Shown here: piece after piece, positions 1 to 7,557 of the stretch
Layout of the letters: every line of letters begins with the position of its first letter
Numbering within the stretch: the stretch's first letter is position 1
NCBI GenBank assembly: GCA_002337385.1
Contig: DDFY01000022.1
Span: forward strand, 1-62,377
Length of the DNA stretch: 62,377 nucleotides
Direction: 5' to 3'
Source of the DNA: Erythrobacter sp. UBA1916
GTDB lineage: Bacteria; Pseudomonadota; Alphaproteobacteria; Sphingomonadales; Sphingomonadaceae
The notes under the pieces: model-generated
What the model was told of the DNA's origin: nothing
Database searches by the model: none
What the model saw: only the letters and a program-made list of their open reading frames with translations
Made by a program: the position numbers and the translations under genes

Positions 1-184
1 CCGCGCGATGAAGCAGATCAAGAAGATGGGCGGGCTCAAGGGCCTTGCGGCCATGTTCGGCGGCGGTGGCGGCATGGGCGGCGGCGGTGCTGGCGGGCTG
101 GGCGGATTGCTCGGCGGCGGCGGTGCCGGTGGCGGCGCAGGCGGCCTTCCGCCCGACATTGCGAATTTGATGAACAAGAAGTGA
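1..184 (+). CDS. ffh: Signal recognition particle protein Ffh, C-terminal end (partial)
   Basis: Only the last 60 codons are present; the gene begins before the window. The frame reads MKQIKKMGGLKGLAAMFGGG and then a long Gly/Ala/Met run before the stop at 182-184. A KQxKKMG motif followed by a glycine- and methionine-rich tail is typical of the end of the SRP54/Ffh M domain, which binds signal peptides and 4.5S RNA during co-translational membrane targeting. The next gene is rpsP, and ffh-rpsP-rimM-trmD-rplS is a common alphaproteobacterial order, which supports the call. The low-complexity glycine tail (about residues 20-50 of the visible part) is long but not unusual. Confidence 0.85.
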   Translation, partial: RAMKQIKKMGGLKGLAAMFGGGGGMGGGGAGGLGGLLGGGGAGGGAGGLPPDIANLMNKK

Positions 185-217
185 TTTCAGAGATTTAATT
201 CAGAAAGGTAATCTACA

Positions 218-706
218 ATGGCAATTGCAATCCGGCTCGCCCGCGGTGGCGCCAAGAAGCGTCCGTACTATCGCATCGTGGTGGCCGACAGCCGCCGTGC
301 CCGTGACGGCAAGTTCCTTGAGCAGGTCGGCACCTACAACCCGCTGCTCGCCAAGGACGACGAAGGCCGCGTGAAGCTGATCGAGGATCGTATCCGCTAC
401 TGGCTCGGCGTTGGCGCCCAGCCGACCGACCGCGTGCACCGCTTCCTCGACAAGGCCGGCATCCTTGAGCGTGCGGCTAAGAACAACCCGCAGAAGGGCG
501 AGCCGGGCGAGAACGCCAAGGAACGCGCTGAAGAGAAGGCCGCCAAGATCGCTGCCGCTGAGGAAGCCGCCAAGGCTGCTGAGGAAGAGGCCAAGGCCGC
601 TGCTGCAGCTCCGGCTGAAGAGGCTCCGGCCGAGGAAGCTCCCGCTGAGGAAGCTGCTGCTGAAGAAGCACCGGCAGCTGACGAAGCCGAAGCCAAGGCC
701 GAGTAA
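218..706 (+). CDS. rpsP: 30S ribosomal protein S16
   Basis: S16 is a primary-binding protein of the 30S body. The first 85 or so residues match the family: MAIAIRLARGGAKKRPYYRI, then the VVADSR and DGKFLEQVGTYNP stretches. The protein has 162 residues, about twice the usual 80-90, because of an Ala/Glu-rich C-terminal extension (about residues 100-162) built from repeats of AEEAP and AAEEA type. Such acidic tails are seen in alphaproteobacterial S16 proteins, but this one is long. The start follows an AGAAAGG ribosome binding site. It is first in the rpsP-rimM-orf-trmD-rplS run; rimM starts 6 bases after its stop, so the two are probably co-transcribed. Confidence 0.97.
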   Translation: MAIAIRLARGGAKKRPYYRIVVADSRRARDGKFLEQVGTYNPLLAKDDEGRVKLIEDRIRYWLGVGAQPTDRVHRFLDKAGILERAAKNNPQKGEPGENAKERAEEKAAKIAAAEEAAKAAEEEAKAAAAAPAEEAPAEEAPAEEAAAEEAPAADEAEAKAE

Positions 707-712
707 GCCTGC

Positions 713-1216
713 ATGGTTGACCAGCCCGTCACCCTTGCCGCCATCGCCGGCGCGCATGGCGTGACGGGCGAGGTCCGCCTGAAGCTGTTTGGCGAGGGCT
801 TGCCTTCGCTCAAGCAGCACAAGTCCTTCAACGAAGGCACGCTCACCCTCACCAAGGTGCGCAGCGACAACAAGGGCGGGGCGGTTGCCCGCTTTGCTGA
901 AGTCGCCAGTCGCACCGATGCCGAGAAGCTGCGCGGCACCGTGCTTAGCGTGGCGCGCGAGGATTTGCCGCCGCTGGCAGAGGGCGAATATTACCACGCT
1001 GACCTGATCGGACTTCCCGCTGTCTCCGACACGGGCGAGGCGCTGGGCCGCGTGGTCGCGGTCGAGAACTTCGGCGCCAGCGACATCATCGAGATCGAAC
1101 GGCCTGCCGAAGAGGGCAAGAAGCCGCAGCGCTTCATGGTGCCGATGCGGCCGGAGGCGGTGCCCGAGTGGAATGCCGAACGGCTCGTGGTCAGCGCCGA
1201 CTTCGCCGATCAATAG
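713..1216 (+). CDS. rimM: Ribosome maturation factor RimM
   Basis: RimM assists late 30S assembly by binding S19 and the 16S 3' domain. The 167-residue protein has the expected two parts: an N-terminal RimM barrel beginning VTLAAIAGAHGVTGEVRLKL, where the GAHGxxGEVR signature is clear, and a C-terminal PRC-barrel-like half with YYHADLIGLPAV and the later FMVPMRPEAVP region. Length is normal for the family. It begins 6 bases after rpsP and precedes trmD with one small membrane-protein gene between, an arrangement that departs from the usual direct rimM-trmD adjacency. Confidence 0.95.
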   Translation: MVDQPVTLAAIAGAHGVTGEVRLKLFGEGLPSLKQHKSFNEGTLTLTKVRSDNKGGAVARFAEVASRTDAEKLRGTVLSVAREDLPPLAEGEYYHADLIGLPAVSDTGEALGRVVAVENFGASDIIEIERPAEEGKKPQRFMVPMRPEAVPEWNAERLVVSADFADQ

Positions 1217-1263
1217 CGGCGGTAACAATTGCGCCGCCTTGCCGTCGCGGCTAGCGCAATCGC

Positions 1264-1590
1264 ATGTATGTTGAACTCTCCGTCTTCGCCGCCGCTCTGG
1301 TGGTTCCTGCCGCCATTGGCTTTGCACTTGGCACCCGGCGTCCCGGCAACAAGCGCGTTACCAACGGGCTGATCGCCACCGCGCCGATTGCCGTCGCGTT
1401 CTTCGGCTTTGCCGCCTGGATCGCACTGACGCAGGACATGAGCTGCGATGTCGAACCGTGCCAGAACATGGCGCCCTTGTGGGCAATCGTGATGTTCGTG
1501 CTCGGCGTGGTGACCTTCATCACCGGGCTGGGCGTGGGCATGATTGCCGATGCCTTTGCGCGTCACCGCGCCGAGAAGTCCGCCGAATGA
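1264..1590 (+). CDS. Small membrane protein between rimM and trmD, unknown function
   Basis: This 108-residue protein is not recognised. It has three likely membrane segments: about residues 5-24, 36-58 and 68-92. Two cysteines in the loop between the second and third segments (SCDVEPC, about residues 61-67) could form a disulfide if the loop is periplasmic. The C-terminus is short and charged. Its stop codon overlaps the trmD start in an ATGA (1587-1590), so translation of the two is probably coupled. No strong ribosome binding site is visible before the ATG at 1264. Codon use resembles the neighbours. The overlap and an intact frame inside a ribosomal operon argue that the gene is real. Confidence 0.7.
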   Translation: MYVELSVFAAALVVPAAIGFALGTRRPGNKRVTNGLIATAPIAVAFFGFAAWIALTQDMSCDVEPCQNMAPLWAIVMFVLGVVTFITGLGVGMIADAFARHRAEKSAE

Positions 1591-2330
1591 CCTTCGCCGC
1601 CACGGTCCTCACGCTGTACCCTGACATGTTCCCGGGGCCGCTCGGCCTGTCGCTGGCCGGGCGCGCGCTGGAGCGCGGTGACTGGACCTGCGAGACGGTG
1701 CAGATCCGCGACTTTGCGCAAGACAAGCACCGCACCGTCGACGACACGCCTGCAGGCGGCGGCGCGGGCATGGTGCTGAAGGCTGATGTGCTGGCGCGCG
1801 CGCTGGATAGCGTTAGCGGCACAGGTGCCGACGAGCGCCCGATCCTCGCCATGACGCCGCGCGGAAAACCGATCACGCAAGCGCGCATCCGCGAGGTCGC
1901 CAGCGGCCCGGGAGTCACCATCCTGTGCGGCCGGTTCGAGGGCTTTGACGAGCGCCTGTTCGAGGCGCGCCCGCAGATCGAAGAGGTGAGCCTCGCCGAT
2001 ATCGTGCTGTCGGGCGGAGAAACTGCCGCCATCGCCATACTCGATGCTTGCATTCGCCTGCTTCCCGGCGTAATGGGCGCGCCTTCTAGCGGCGATGACG
2101 AGAGCTTCGAAAGCGGCCTTCTCGAATACCCGCAGTATACCCGACCTTATGAATGGGAAGGGCGCACGATCCCTGAAGTGCTGCGATCGGGGGATCATGC
2201 GAGGATCGAGGCATGGCGAAAGCTCATGGCCGAAGATACCACACGGCTACGCAGGCCGGACCTTTGGGAACGCCATGGGGGCGATCCGGGTCGGCCTGCC
2301 TCTGGTGCGCGGCGTGAAAATAAGGGTTGA
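1587..2330 (+). CDS. trmD: tRNA (guanine-N1)-methyltransferase TrmD
   Basis: TrmD methylates G37 of tRNAs reading CNN codons, next to the anticodon, and prevents +1 frameshifting. The 247-residue product carries family features: the N-terminal TLYPDMFPG, the DDTPAGGGAGMV segment, the GRFEGFDERL stretch, and the trefoil-knot cofactor region LSGGETAAIAILDACIRLLP. The reading frame is open for 43 more codons upstream, but the ATG at 1587 starts at the conserved N-terminus and overlaps the stop of the preceding small gene, so I chose it. rplS follows 4 bases after the stop. Confidence 0.96.
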   Translation: MTFAATVLTLYPDMFPGPLGLSLAGRALERGDWTCETVQIRDFAQDKHRTVDDTPAGGGAGMVLKADVLARALDSVSGTGADERPILAMTPRGKPITQARIREVASGPGVTILCGRFEGFDERLFEARPQIEEVSLADIVLSGGETAAIAILDACIRLLPGVMGAPSSGDDESFESGLLEYPQYTRPYEWEGRTIPEVLRSGDHARIEAWRKLMAEDTTRLRRPDLWERHGGDPGRPASGARRENKG

Positions 2331-2334
2331 GACC

Positions 2335-2706
2335 ATGGGTCTGATTCAAGATATTGAGGCGGAAAACATTGCCGCTCTCACCGAGGGGAAAGAAATCCCC
2401 AACTTCCGCGCTGGTGACACCGTCCGTGTCGGCGTGAAGGTTATCGAAGGCACGCGCAGCCGCGTGCAGAACTTCGAGGGCGTCGTGATCGCCCGTTCGA
2501 ACCGTTCGATCAACAGCAATTTCACCGTCCGTAAGCTCAGCTTCGGCGAAGGTGTGGAGCGTGTGTTCCCGCTCTACAGCCCCAACATCGATTCGATTAC
2601 CGTGGTCCGTCGCGGTATCGTGCGGCGGGCCAAACTTTACTATCTGCGCGGCCGCACCGGCAAGCGCGCCCGCATCGCCGAGCGTCGGGAGAATGTCGGC
2701 CAGTAA
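2335..2706 (+). CDS. rplS: 50S ribosomal protein L19
   Basis: L19 lies at the 30S-50S interface. The 123-residue product begins MGLIQDIEAENIAALTEGKE and contains the family core FRAGDTVRVGVKVIEGTRSR, FEGVVIARSNRSINSNFTVR and FPLYSPNIDSI. The frame extends upstream into trmD, but the ATG at 2335 matches the normal N-terminus and follows a GGTTGAGACC leader. It is the last gene of the run, and a strong hairpin terminator starts 35 bases after the stop. Confidence 0.97.
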   Translation: MGLIQDIEAENIAALTEGKEIPNFRAGDTVRVGVKVIEGTRSRVQNFEGVVIARSNRSINSNFTVRKLSFGEGVERVFPLYSPNIDSITVVRRGIVRRAKLYYLRGRTGKRARIAERRENVGQ

Positions 2707-2740
2707 GGCCGTCCTTCCGAAATCCACCCAAGTTCGACGA

Positions 2741-2782
2741 AGGGGCGCCCTGGCAGGATCGGTCAGGGCGCCCCTTTTCTTT
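2741..2782 (+). terminator. Rho-independent terminator after rplS
   Basis: A perfect 12-bp GC-rich stem (2741-2752 with 2764-2775) encloses an 11-base loop and is followed by TTTTCTTTTT. It sits 35 bases after the rplS stop and probably ends the ffh/rpsP-rplS transcript. Confidence 0.93.
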
Positions 2783-2799
2783 TTGCGTCATCAAGGTTT

Positions 2800-4023
2800 G
2801 TGATGTCTTCCATTCCGTCATCCTCCGCAGCCGCCGCTTCGTCCGGCCAGCGCCATGCGCTGGGCGTGGGTGGAGCATGGGCGATGGCGGTCGGCGGGAT
2901 GATCGGCGGGGGCATCTTTTCCACGCTCGGCGTCGTCATATCGGTCGCTGGGCATTGGGCTTGGGTGAGCTTCCTGCTGGGCGGGATCGTGGCGCTTGCC
3001 TCGGGCCATTCCTATTCCGCGCTGACCCGCCAGATCGGCGAGCCAGGAGGCTCCTACGCCTATCTGCGGGCCTTGGGCTGGAAGCGGTCTGCCACGGCGG
3101 TCGCCTGGGTGCTGGTGGTGGGCTATACGCTGACCGTGGCGGTCTATGCCGTCACCTTCGGGTCCTATGCCGCCAATGCCTTCGATGCGCCGCACTGGGT
3201 GGCGCTGGCCGCTGCGCTGGGGGCGATTGCCTTGCTGGCCGGGATCAACCTGTGGGGAGCAAGCGAGTCGACGGTGTTCGAACTGGTCGCCGTGACCGGC
3301 AAGCTGATCATCCTCGTCGGCCTTGCGTTGCTTGGCCTGTGGCACTGGGCACCTGAAAACCTGATGCTCGAGGCGGAGCAGCCGGTGGGCATCGGGCATG
3401 CGCTGGTGGGCATGGGCGTTGTGTTCATGGCCTACGAAGGGTTTCAGCTGCTCAGCTACGATTACGACGAGATGCGCAATCCGGCGCGTACGATCCGCAT
3501 TGCCATGCCGCTCGCCATCGCGATGACCACCGTGACCTATATCGTGGTGGCGCTGGGCGCTGGTATGCTCGCCGGCGCGAAGCAGATTGTCACGCACGAA
3601 GAGGTGGCGCTGGCCATTGCCGGGCGTGAGGCGCTGGGCACTTTCGGCTTCATCGCGGTGTCTGTGGCGGCGACTTTCTCTGCCGGTTCAGCCATCAATG
3701 CCACGGTGTTTGCCACTGCGCGGCTCGCCGAGCAGGCGGCCCAGGATGGCGAGATGCCGGCCCTGTTTGCCCGGCGAGCGCCGCTGGACGTGCCGTGGGC
3801 GGGCACGGTGTTGATCTCGGCTGCGGCGGGCGTGATGGTGCTGGTCGGCGGGATCGAGCAACTGGTGGAGGGGGCGAGCTTCGTTTTCCTGCTGGTCTTC
3901 GCGCTGGTCAACTGGATCGCAATTCATCGGCGCGCCGGTAGTCGTGCAGTCGCAATGGTGGGCCTGAGCGGCGCGCTGGCGGGTGCAGTGATGCTGGTGT
4001 GCTATCTCACGGGGCTGGTCTAG
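2800..4023 (+). CDS. APC-superfamily amino acid permease
   Basis: A polytopic inner-membrane transporter of 407 residues with about 12 hydrophobic segments. The first segment carries the APC hallmark GGMIGGGIFSTLGV (about residues 32-45), where the unwound TM1 glycines bind the substrate backbone. Later segments include GGSYAYLRALGWK in TM3 and VFMAYEGFQLLSYDYDEMRN in TM6, also typical of the family. Substrate cannot be inferred. The start is GTG at 2800 or the ATG directly after it at 2803. It stands alone after the rplS terminator. The closest relatives are probably the amino acid/polyamine permeases of the APA type. Confidence 0.85.
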   Translation: MMSSIPSSSAAAASSGQRHALGVGGAWAMAVGGMIGGGIFSTLGVVISVAGHWAWVSFLLGGIVALASGHSYSALTRQIGEPGGSYAYLRALGWKRSATAVAWVLVVGYTLTVAVYAVTFGSYAANAFDAPHWVALAAALGAIALLAGINLWGASESTVFELVAVTGKLIILVGLALLGLWHWAPENLMLEAEQPVGIGHALVGMGVVFMAYEGFQLLSYDYDEMRNPARTIRIAMPLAIAMTTVTYIVVALGAGMLAGAKQIVTHEEVALAIAGREALGTFGFIAVSVAATFSAGSAINATVFATARLAEQAAQDGEMPALFARRAPLDVPWAGTVLISAAAGVMVLVGGIEQLVEGASFVFLLVFALVNWIAIHRRAGSRAVAMVGLSGALAGAVMLVCYLTGLV

Positions 4024-4088
4024 CTCCGACAATGTGAAATTTGGGGCCGCATCCGGCGTGGATCGGCCGTCATGAAAGGGAATGTAGA

Positions 4089-5114
4089 ATGGGTTATCGT
4101 GTGGTTGTGGTCGGGGCGACGGGCAATGTCGGGCGCGAGATGCTCGCCATTCTGGCCGAGCGCGAGTTTCCGATTGATGAGGTGGCCGCGGTCGCCTCTT
4201 CGCGCAGCCAGGGCACGGAGATCGAGCTGGGCGACACCGGCAAGATGCTCAAGTGCAAGAACCTCGAACATTTCGATTTCACCGGTTGGGATATTGCTCT
4301 GTTCGCCGCCGGCAGCGGCCCGACCAAGGAATATGCCCCCAAGGCGGCGGCTGCAGGCTGCGTGGTGATCGACAATTCGTCGCTGTTCCGGATGGACCCC
4401 GACGTGCCGCTGATCGTGCCGGAAGTGAACCCCGATGCGATTGACGGCTATACGAAGAAGAACATCATCGCCAACCCCAACTGCTCGACCGCGCAGCTGG
4501 TCGTGGCGCTCAAGCCGCTGCACGATGCCGCCACGATCAAGCGCGTCGTGGTGAGCACCTACCAGTCGGTTTCTGGCTCGGGCAAGGAAGGCATGGACGA
4601 GCTGTTCGAACAGAGCCGCGCGATCTTCGTCAACGATCCGGTTGTGCCGCGCAAGTTCACCAAGCAGATCGCCTTCAACGTCATCCCGCACATCGACGTG
4701 TTCATGGATGATGGCTCCACCAAGGAAGAGTGGAAGATGGTGGTCGAGACCAAGAAGATCCTCGATCCCAAGGTGAAGATGGCCGCCACCTGCGTGCGCG
4801 TGCCGGTGTTCGTGGGCCACTCGGAATCGATCAACATCGAGTTCGAGAACGAGATCACCGCCAAGCAGGCGCAGGACATCCTGCGCGAAGCACCGGGCGT
4901 GATGCTGGTCGATAAGCGCGAAGACGGCGGCTATGTCACCCCGGTCGAATGCGCCGGAGACTATGCCACTTTCGTGAGCCGCGTGCGCGAAGATCCGACC
5001 GTTGAAAACGGTCTGCAGATCTGGTGCGTTTCGGACAACCTGCGCAAAGGCGCGGCGCTCAACGCGGTGCAGATTGCCGAACTTCTGGGTCGCAAGCACC
5101 TGAAGAAGGGCTGA
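4089..5114 (+). CDS. asd: Aspartate-semialdehyde dehydrogenase
   Basis: Asd reduces aspartyl phosphate to aspartate semialdehyde with NADPH, the branch point to lysine/diaminopimelate, threonine and methionine. The 341-residue protein has the Rossmann motif VVVVGATGNVGREM at the start, the catalytic cysteine in NPNCSTAQ (C132) and the SGSGKEGMDEL loop. Length is normal. The frame stays open 16 codons upstream, but the ATG at 4089 begins at the conserved N-terminus. It is flanked by the permease and a DUF4336 gene and looks monocistronic. Confidence 0.97.
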   Translation: MGYRVVVVGATGNVGREMLAILAEREFPIDEVAAVASSRSQGTEIELGDTGKMLKCKNLEHFDFTGWDIALFAAGSGPTKEYAPKAAAAGCVVIDNSSLFRMDPDVPLIVPEVNPDAIDGYTKKNIIANPNCSTAQLVVALKPLHDAATIKRVVVSTYQSVSGSGKEGMDELFEQSRAIFVNDPVVPRKFTKQIAFNVIPHIDVFMDDGSTKEEWKMVVETKKILDPKVKMAATCVRVPVFVGHSESINIEFENEITAKQAQDILREAPGVMLVDKREDGGYVTPVECAGDYATFVSRVREDPTVENGLQIWCVSDNLRKGAALNAVQIAELLGRKHLKKG

Positions 5115-5128
5115 TTTCCTATTACTCT

Positions 5129-5165
5129 CCGCCGCGCCGCTGGCCATCCGGTCAGGACGCGGCGG
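5129..5165 (+). terminator. Possible hairpin terminator after asd
   Basis: An 8-bp GC-only stem (CCGCCGCG at 5129-5136 with CGCGGCGG at 5158-5165) lies 15 bases after the asd stop. It has no clear U-tract, so it may be a weak terminator or a 3' stability hairpin. Confidence 0.4.
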
Positions 5166-5232
5166 GGCTCTTGGTCTGGCAAAGTTTCTGTGCAAAAGGC
5201 ACCGGCAAAACCGTTTCGCAAGGAACAAGTCT

Positions 5233-5976
5233 ATGAGCACCGAGAACAAGGGCGCCTTTGTCGAATATGCGCCGCTCAACGAACCGAAACCGTTTGGCGA
5301 GAACGTGTGGATCGTCGACGGGCCGGAAATCCGCATGGACCTCGGCCCGTTCAAGGTGCCCTTTCCTACCCGGATGACCGTGGTCCGGCTCGCCGATGGC
5401 GGGCTGTGGCTGCACTCTCCCATCGCGCCCGACGAGGGGCTGTTCGCTGCGATTGAAAAGCTGGGCGAGGTGCGCTGGCTGATCGCGCCCAACTCGATCC
5501 ACTACTGGTTCATGGCCGACTGGCTTGAACGCTATCCGCAGGCGCAGAGCCTTGCCGTGCCTGACCTCGACGTGAAGGCCAAACGCCCGTTCCGCATCGA
5601 TACCAAGCTGGAAGACGGCACGCAGTTTCCGTGGAGCGACGAGATCGACTGGCTGCTGGTTCCCGGCACCAGCTTCAGCGAGGCGGTGTTCTTCGTGAAG
5701 TCGCCGCGCGTGCTGGTGCTGGTCGACCTGATCGAGAACTTCGAGCCGGAGCGCGTGAACAACCCGCTGCAGCGCTGGGCGCTCAAGCTGGCCGGGGCCG
5801 ATGGAAGCCTGCCCATTGACGCACGCATGACCTTCCGCCCGAAGATGGACGAAGTCCGCGTGCAGGTCGCCAAGATGCTTGAATGGCCGATTGAGCGTGT
5901 CACCATGGCGCACGGCAAGCCGATTATCGAGGACGTGCCCGCAGCGCTGGAGCGTGCGTTCCGCTGGGCGAGCTAG
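5233..5976 (+). CDS. DUF4336 domain protein (metallo-hydrolase-like fold)
   Basis: A cytosolic protein of 247 residues with no signal peptide. The layout VWIVDGP...FKVPFPTRMTVVRLADGGLWLHSPI followed by VRWLIAPNSIHYWFMADWLERYP matches my recollection of DUF4336, a family related to metallo-beta-lactamase-fold proteins that lacks a full HxHxDH motif. Here NSIHYWF replaces that motif. Biochemical function is not known. An AAGGAACAAG ribosome binding site precedes the ATG. It converges on the EmrB-type gene, and the two stop codons share the CTAG at 5973-5976. Confidence 0.75.
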   Translation: MSTENKGAFVEYAPLNEPKPFGENVWIVDGPEIRMDLGPFKVPFPTRMTVVRLADGGLWLHSPIAPDEGLFAAIEKLGEVRWLIAPNSIHYWFMADWLERYPQAQSLAVPDLDVKAKRPFRIDTKLEDGTQFPWSDEIDWLLVPGTSFSEAVFFVKSPRVLVLVDLIENFEPERVNNPLQRWALKLAGADGSLPIDARMTFRPKMDEVRVQVAKMLEWPIERVTMAHGKPIIEDVPAALERAFRWAS

Positions 5977-7556
5977 CGGCCACCGCCGTAGCGCGGTGAC
6001 TTGCGCATCAGCAGCACCAGCGGCACGGCCGCCAGGCATAGCCAGCTCATCAGGCGGAAGTCGTTGAGATAGGCGATCATGGCGGCCTGCCGGGTGACCT
6101 CGGCATCGGCTATCGCCAGCGCCGTGTCGCCATATTGCGCGAACCGGTCGAGCGTCGAAAGATCGACGGCGGAGCTTAGCTCGCCCGTCACGTGGGCGGC
6201 CAGTTCGGCGTGGTTGCGCTGCGTCTCGTTGGCGGCGAGCGTTGTCACCACCGAAATGCCCACCGACGAGCCGACCGAACGCGACAGGTTGAGCAGGCTC
6301 GATCCGTCGGTGCGCAGCTCGGGGGGCAGGGTGGCAAAGGCCGAGGTGTTCAGCGGAATGAACACGAAGCCGATCCCGAGCCCTTGGACGAAGCCCGTGC
6401 TCATGAAGTCCCAGCGTGCGATGTCGAGCGTCCAGCCGCCCATCACGTGCAGCGACCAGAAGGTGATGAGGAAGCCGAAAGCGACCTGCCAGCGCGCATC
6501 GACACCCTTCTTCAGCAGCAGCCCCGATAGCTGCATCGTGATCAGCACCCCCATGCCGCGCGGTGCGAGAACCAGTCCGGTGTCGATCACATCGTAGCCG
6601 TACAGGCCCTGCAGCATCGGCGGCAGGATCGCGATGGTGGCGAACATCGCCACACCCACGATGAACAGGAATATCGAAGCGAGCACGAAGTTGATGTCGG
6701 CGAACAGGCGCCGGTCGAACAGCGGATGGCGGGCGCTGGCGAGATGGATCACCCCGATCCAGGCCCCGGTCAGCATCAGCCCGCTGTAGATGAAGGTCTC
6801 GACCGAGGAGAACCAGTCGACCGTGTTGCCGCGATCGAGCAGGAGCTGCAACGAGGCGAGGGCAAGCCCGATCATGGCAAAGCCGAACAGGTCGAACCGG
6901 CGGTGGCGGATCGCGCGGCTCGGCAGTTCGGCCAGCAGGATGATGATGCAGATGATGCCGAACGGCACATTGACGAAGAACACCCAGCGCCAGTTGGCGA
7001 TCTCGGTCAGCCAGCCGCCCAGCACCGGGCCGATGATTGGCCCCACGATCACCCCCATGCCCCACAGCGCGATGATCTGCGGCTGCTTGCTGGGGCGCGT
7101 GGTGTCGAGCAGCGCGCTTTGGCTGAGCGGCGCGATAAAGGCCCCGCCGAAGCCCTGAATGGCGCGGAACAGCACCATCTGTTCAAGGTTCTGGGCGATC
7201 CCGCACAGCATCGAGGCGAGCACGAAGATCACCACCGAAATGAGGAACAGGCGCCGCGAACCGATCCGGTCGGCCAGCCAGCCGGTGATGGGCAGGGCCA
7301 CGGCACTGGCGATGATGTAGCTGGTCAGCACCCAGCTGATGGTGTCGGGCGTGGCGCTGAGCGAGGCGCGCATATGCGGGATCGCGACGTTCGCAATGGT
7401 AACGTCGAGAACCTGCAGCAACGAGGCGATCATCACCCCGACGATCAGCAGCAGGTGGTTGCGAACCGGCAGCTGGGCGACGTCGGCGGGCGCAGAGGCC
7501 GGTGGAGGGCTGCCCGCTACGGGCTTGCCTCTTCCGCGCCCGGCGACGCTGGCCAT
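5973..7556 (-). CDS. emrB: EmrB/QacA-type MFS multidrug efflux transporter (DHA2 family)
   Basis: A 527-residue inner-membrane protein with about 14 hydrophobic segments, the size and topology of DHA2 drug/proton antiporters. Family motifs are visible: LDVTIANVAIPHM in TM1 (motif D1), GWLADRIGSRRLFL (motif A), and FRAIQGFGGAF followed by GPIIGPVLGGWLTE (motif C region). The start lies two bases from the end of the upstream adaptor gene, so both belong to one operon read leftwards. With the adaptor and an outer-membrane channel encoded elsewhere it would form a tripartite pump. Substrates cannot be read from the sequence. Its stop overlaps the convergent DUF4336 stop. Confidence 0.92.
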   Translation of the reverse strand: MASVAGRGRGKPVAGSPPPASAPADVAQLPVRNHLLLIVGVMIASLLQVLDVTIANVAIPHMRASLSATPDTISWVLTSYIIASAVALPITGWLADRIGSRRLFLISVVIFVLASMLCGIAQNLEQMVLFRAIQGFGGAFIAPLSQSALLDTTRPSKQPQIIALWGMGVIVGPIIGPVLGGWLTEIANWRWVFFVNVPFGIICIIILLAELPSRAIRHRRFDLFGFAMIGLALASLQLLLDRGNTVDWFSSVETFIYSGLMLTGAWIGVIHLASARHPLFDRRLFADINFVLASIFLFIVGVAMFATIAILPPMLQGLYGYDVIDTGLVLAPRGMGVLITMQLSGLLLKKGVDARWQVAFGFLITFWSLHVMGGWTLDIARWDFMSTGFVQGLGIGFVFIPLNTSAFATLPPELRTDGSSLLNLSRSVGSSVGISVVTTLAANETQRNHAELAAHVTGELSSAVDLSTLDRFAQYGDTALAIADAEVTRQAAMIAYLNDFRLMSWLCLAAVPLVLLMRKSPRYGGGR

Positions 7557-7557
7557 C

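Noticed and set aside
5152..7065. A 637-codon minus-strand frame overlapping the EmrB-type gene
   Set aside because: It lies on the same strand as the transporter but in another frame and also crosses the DUF4336 gene; no domain is recognisable.
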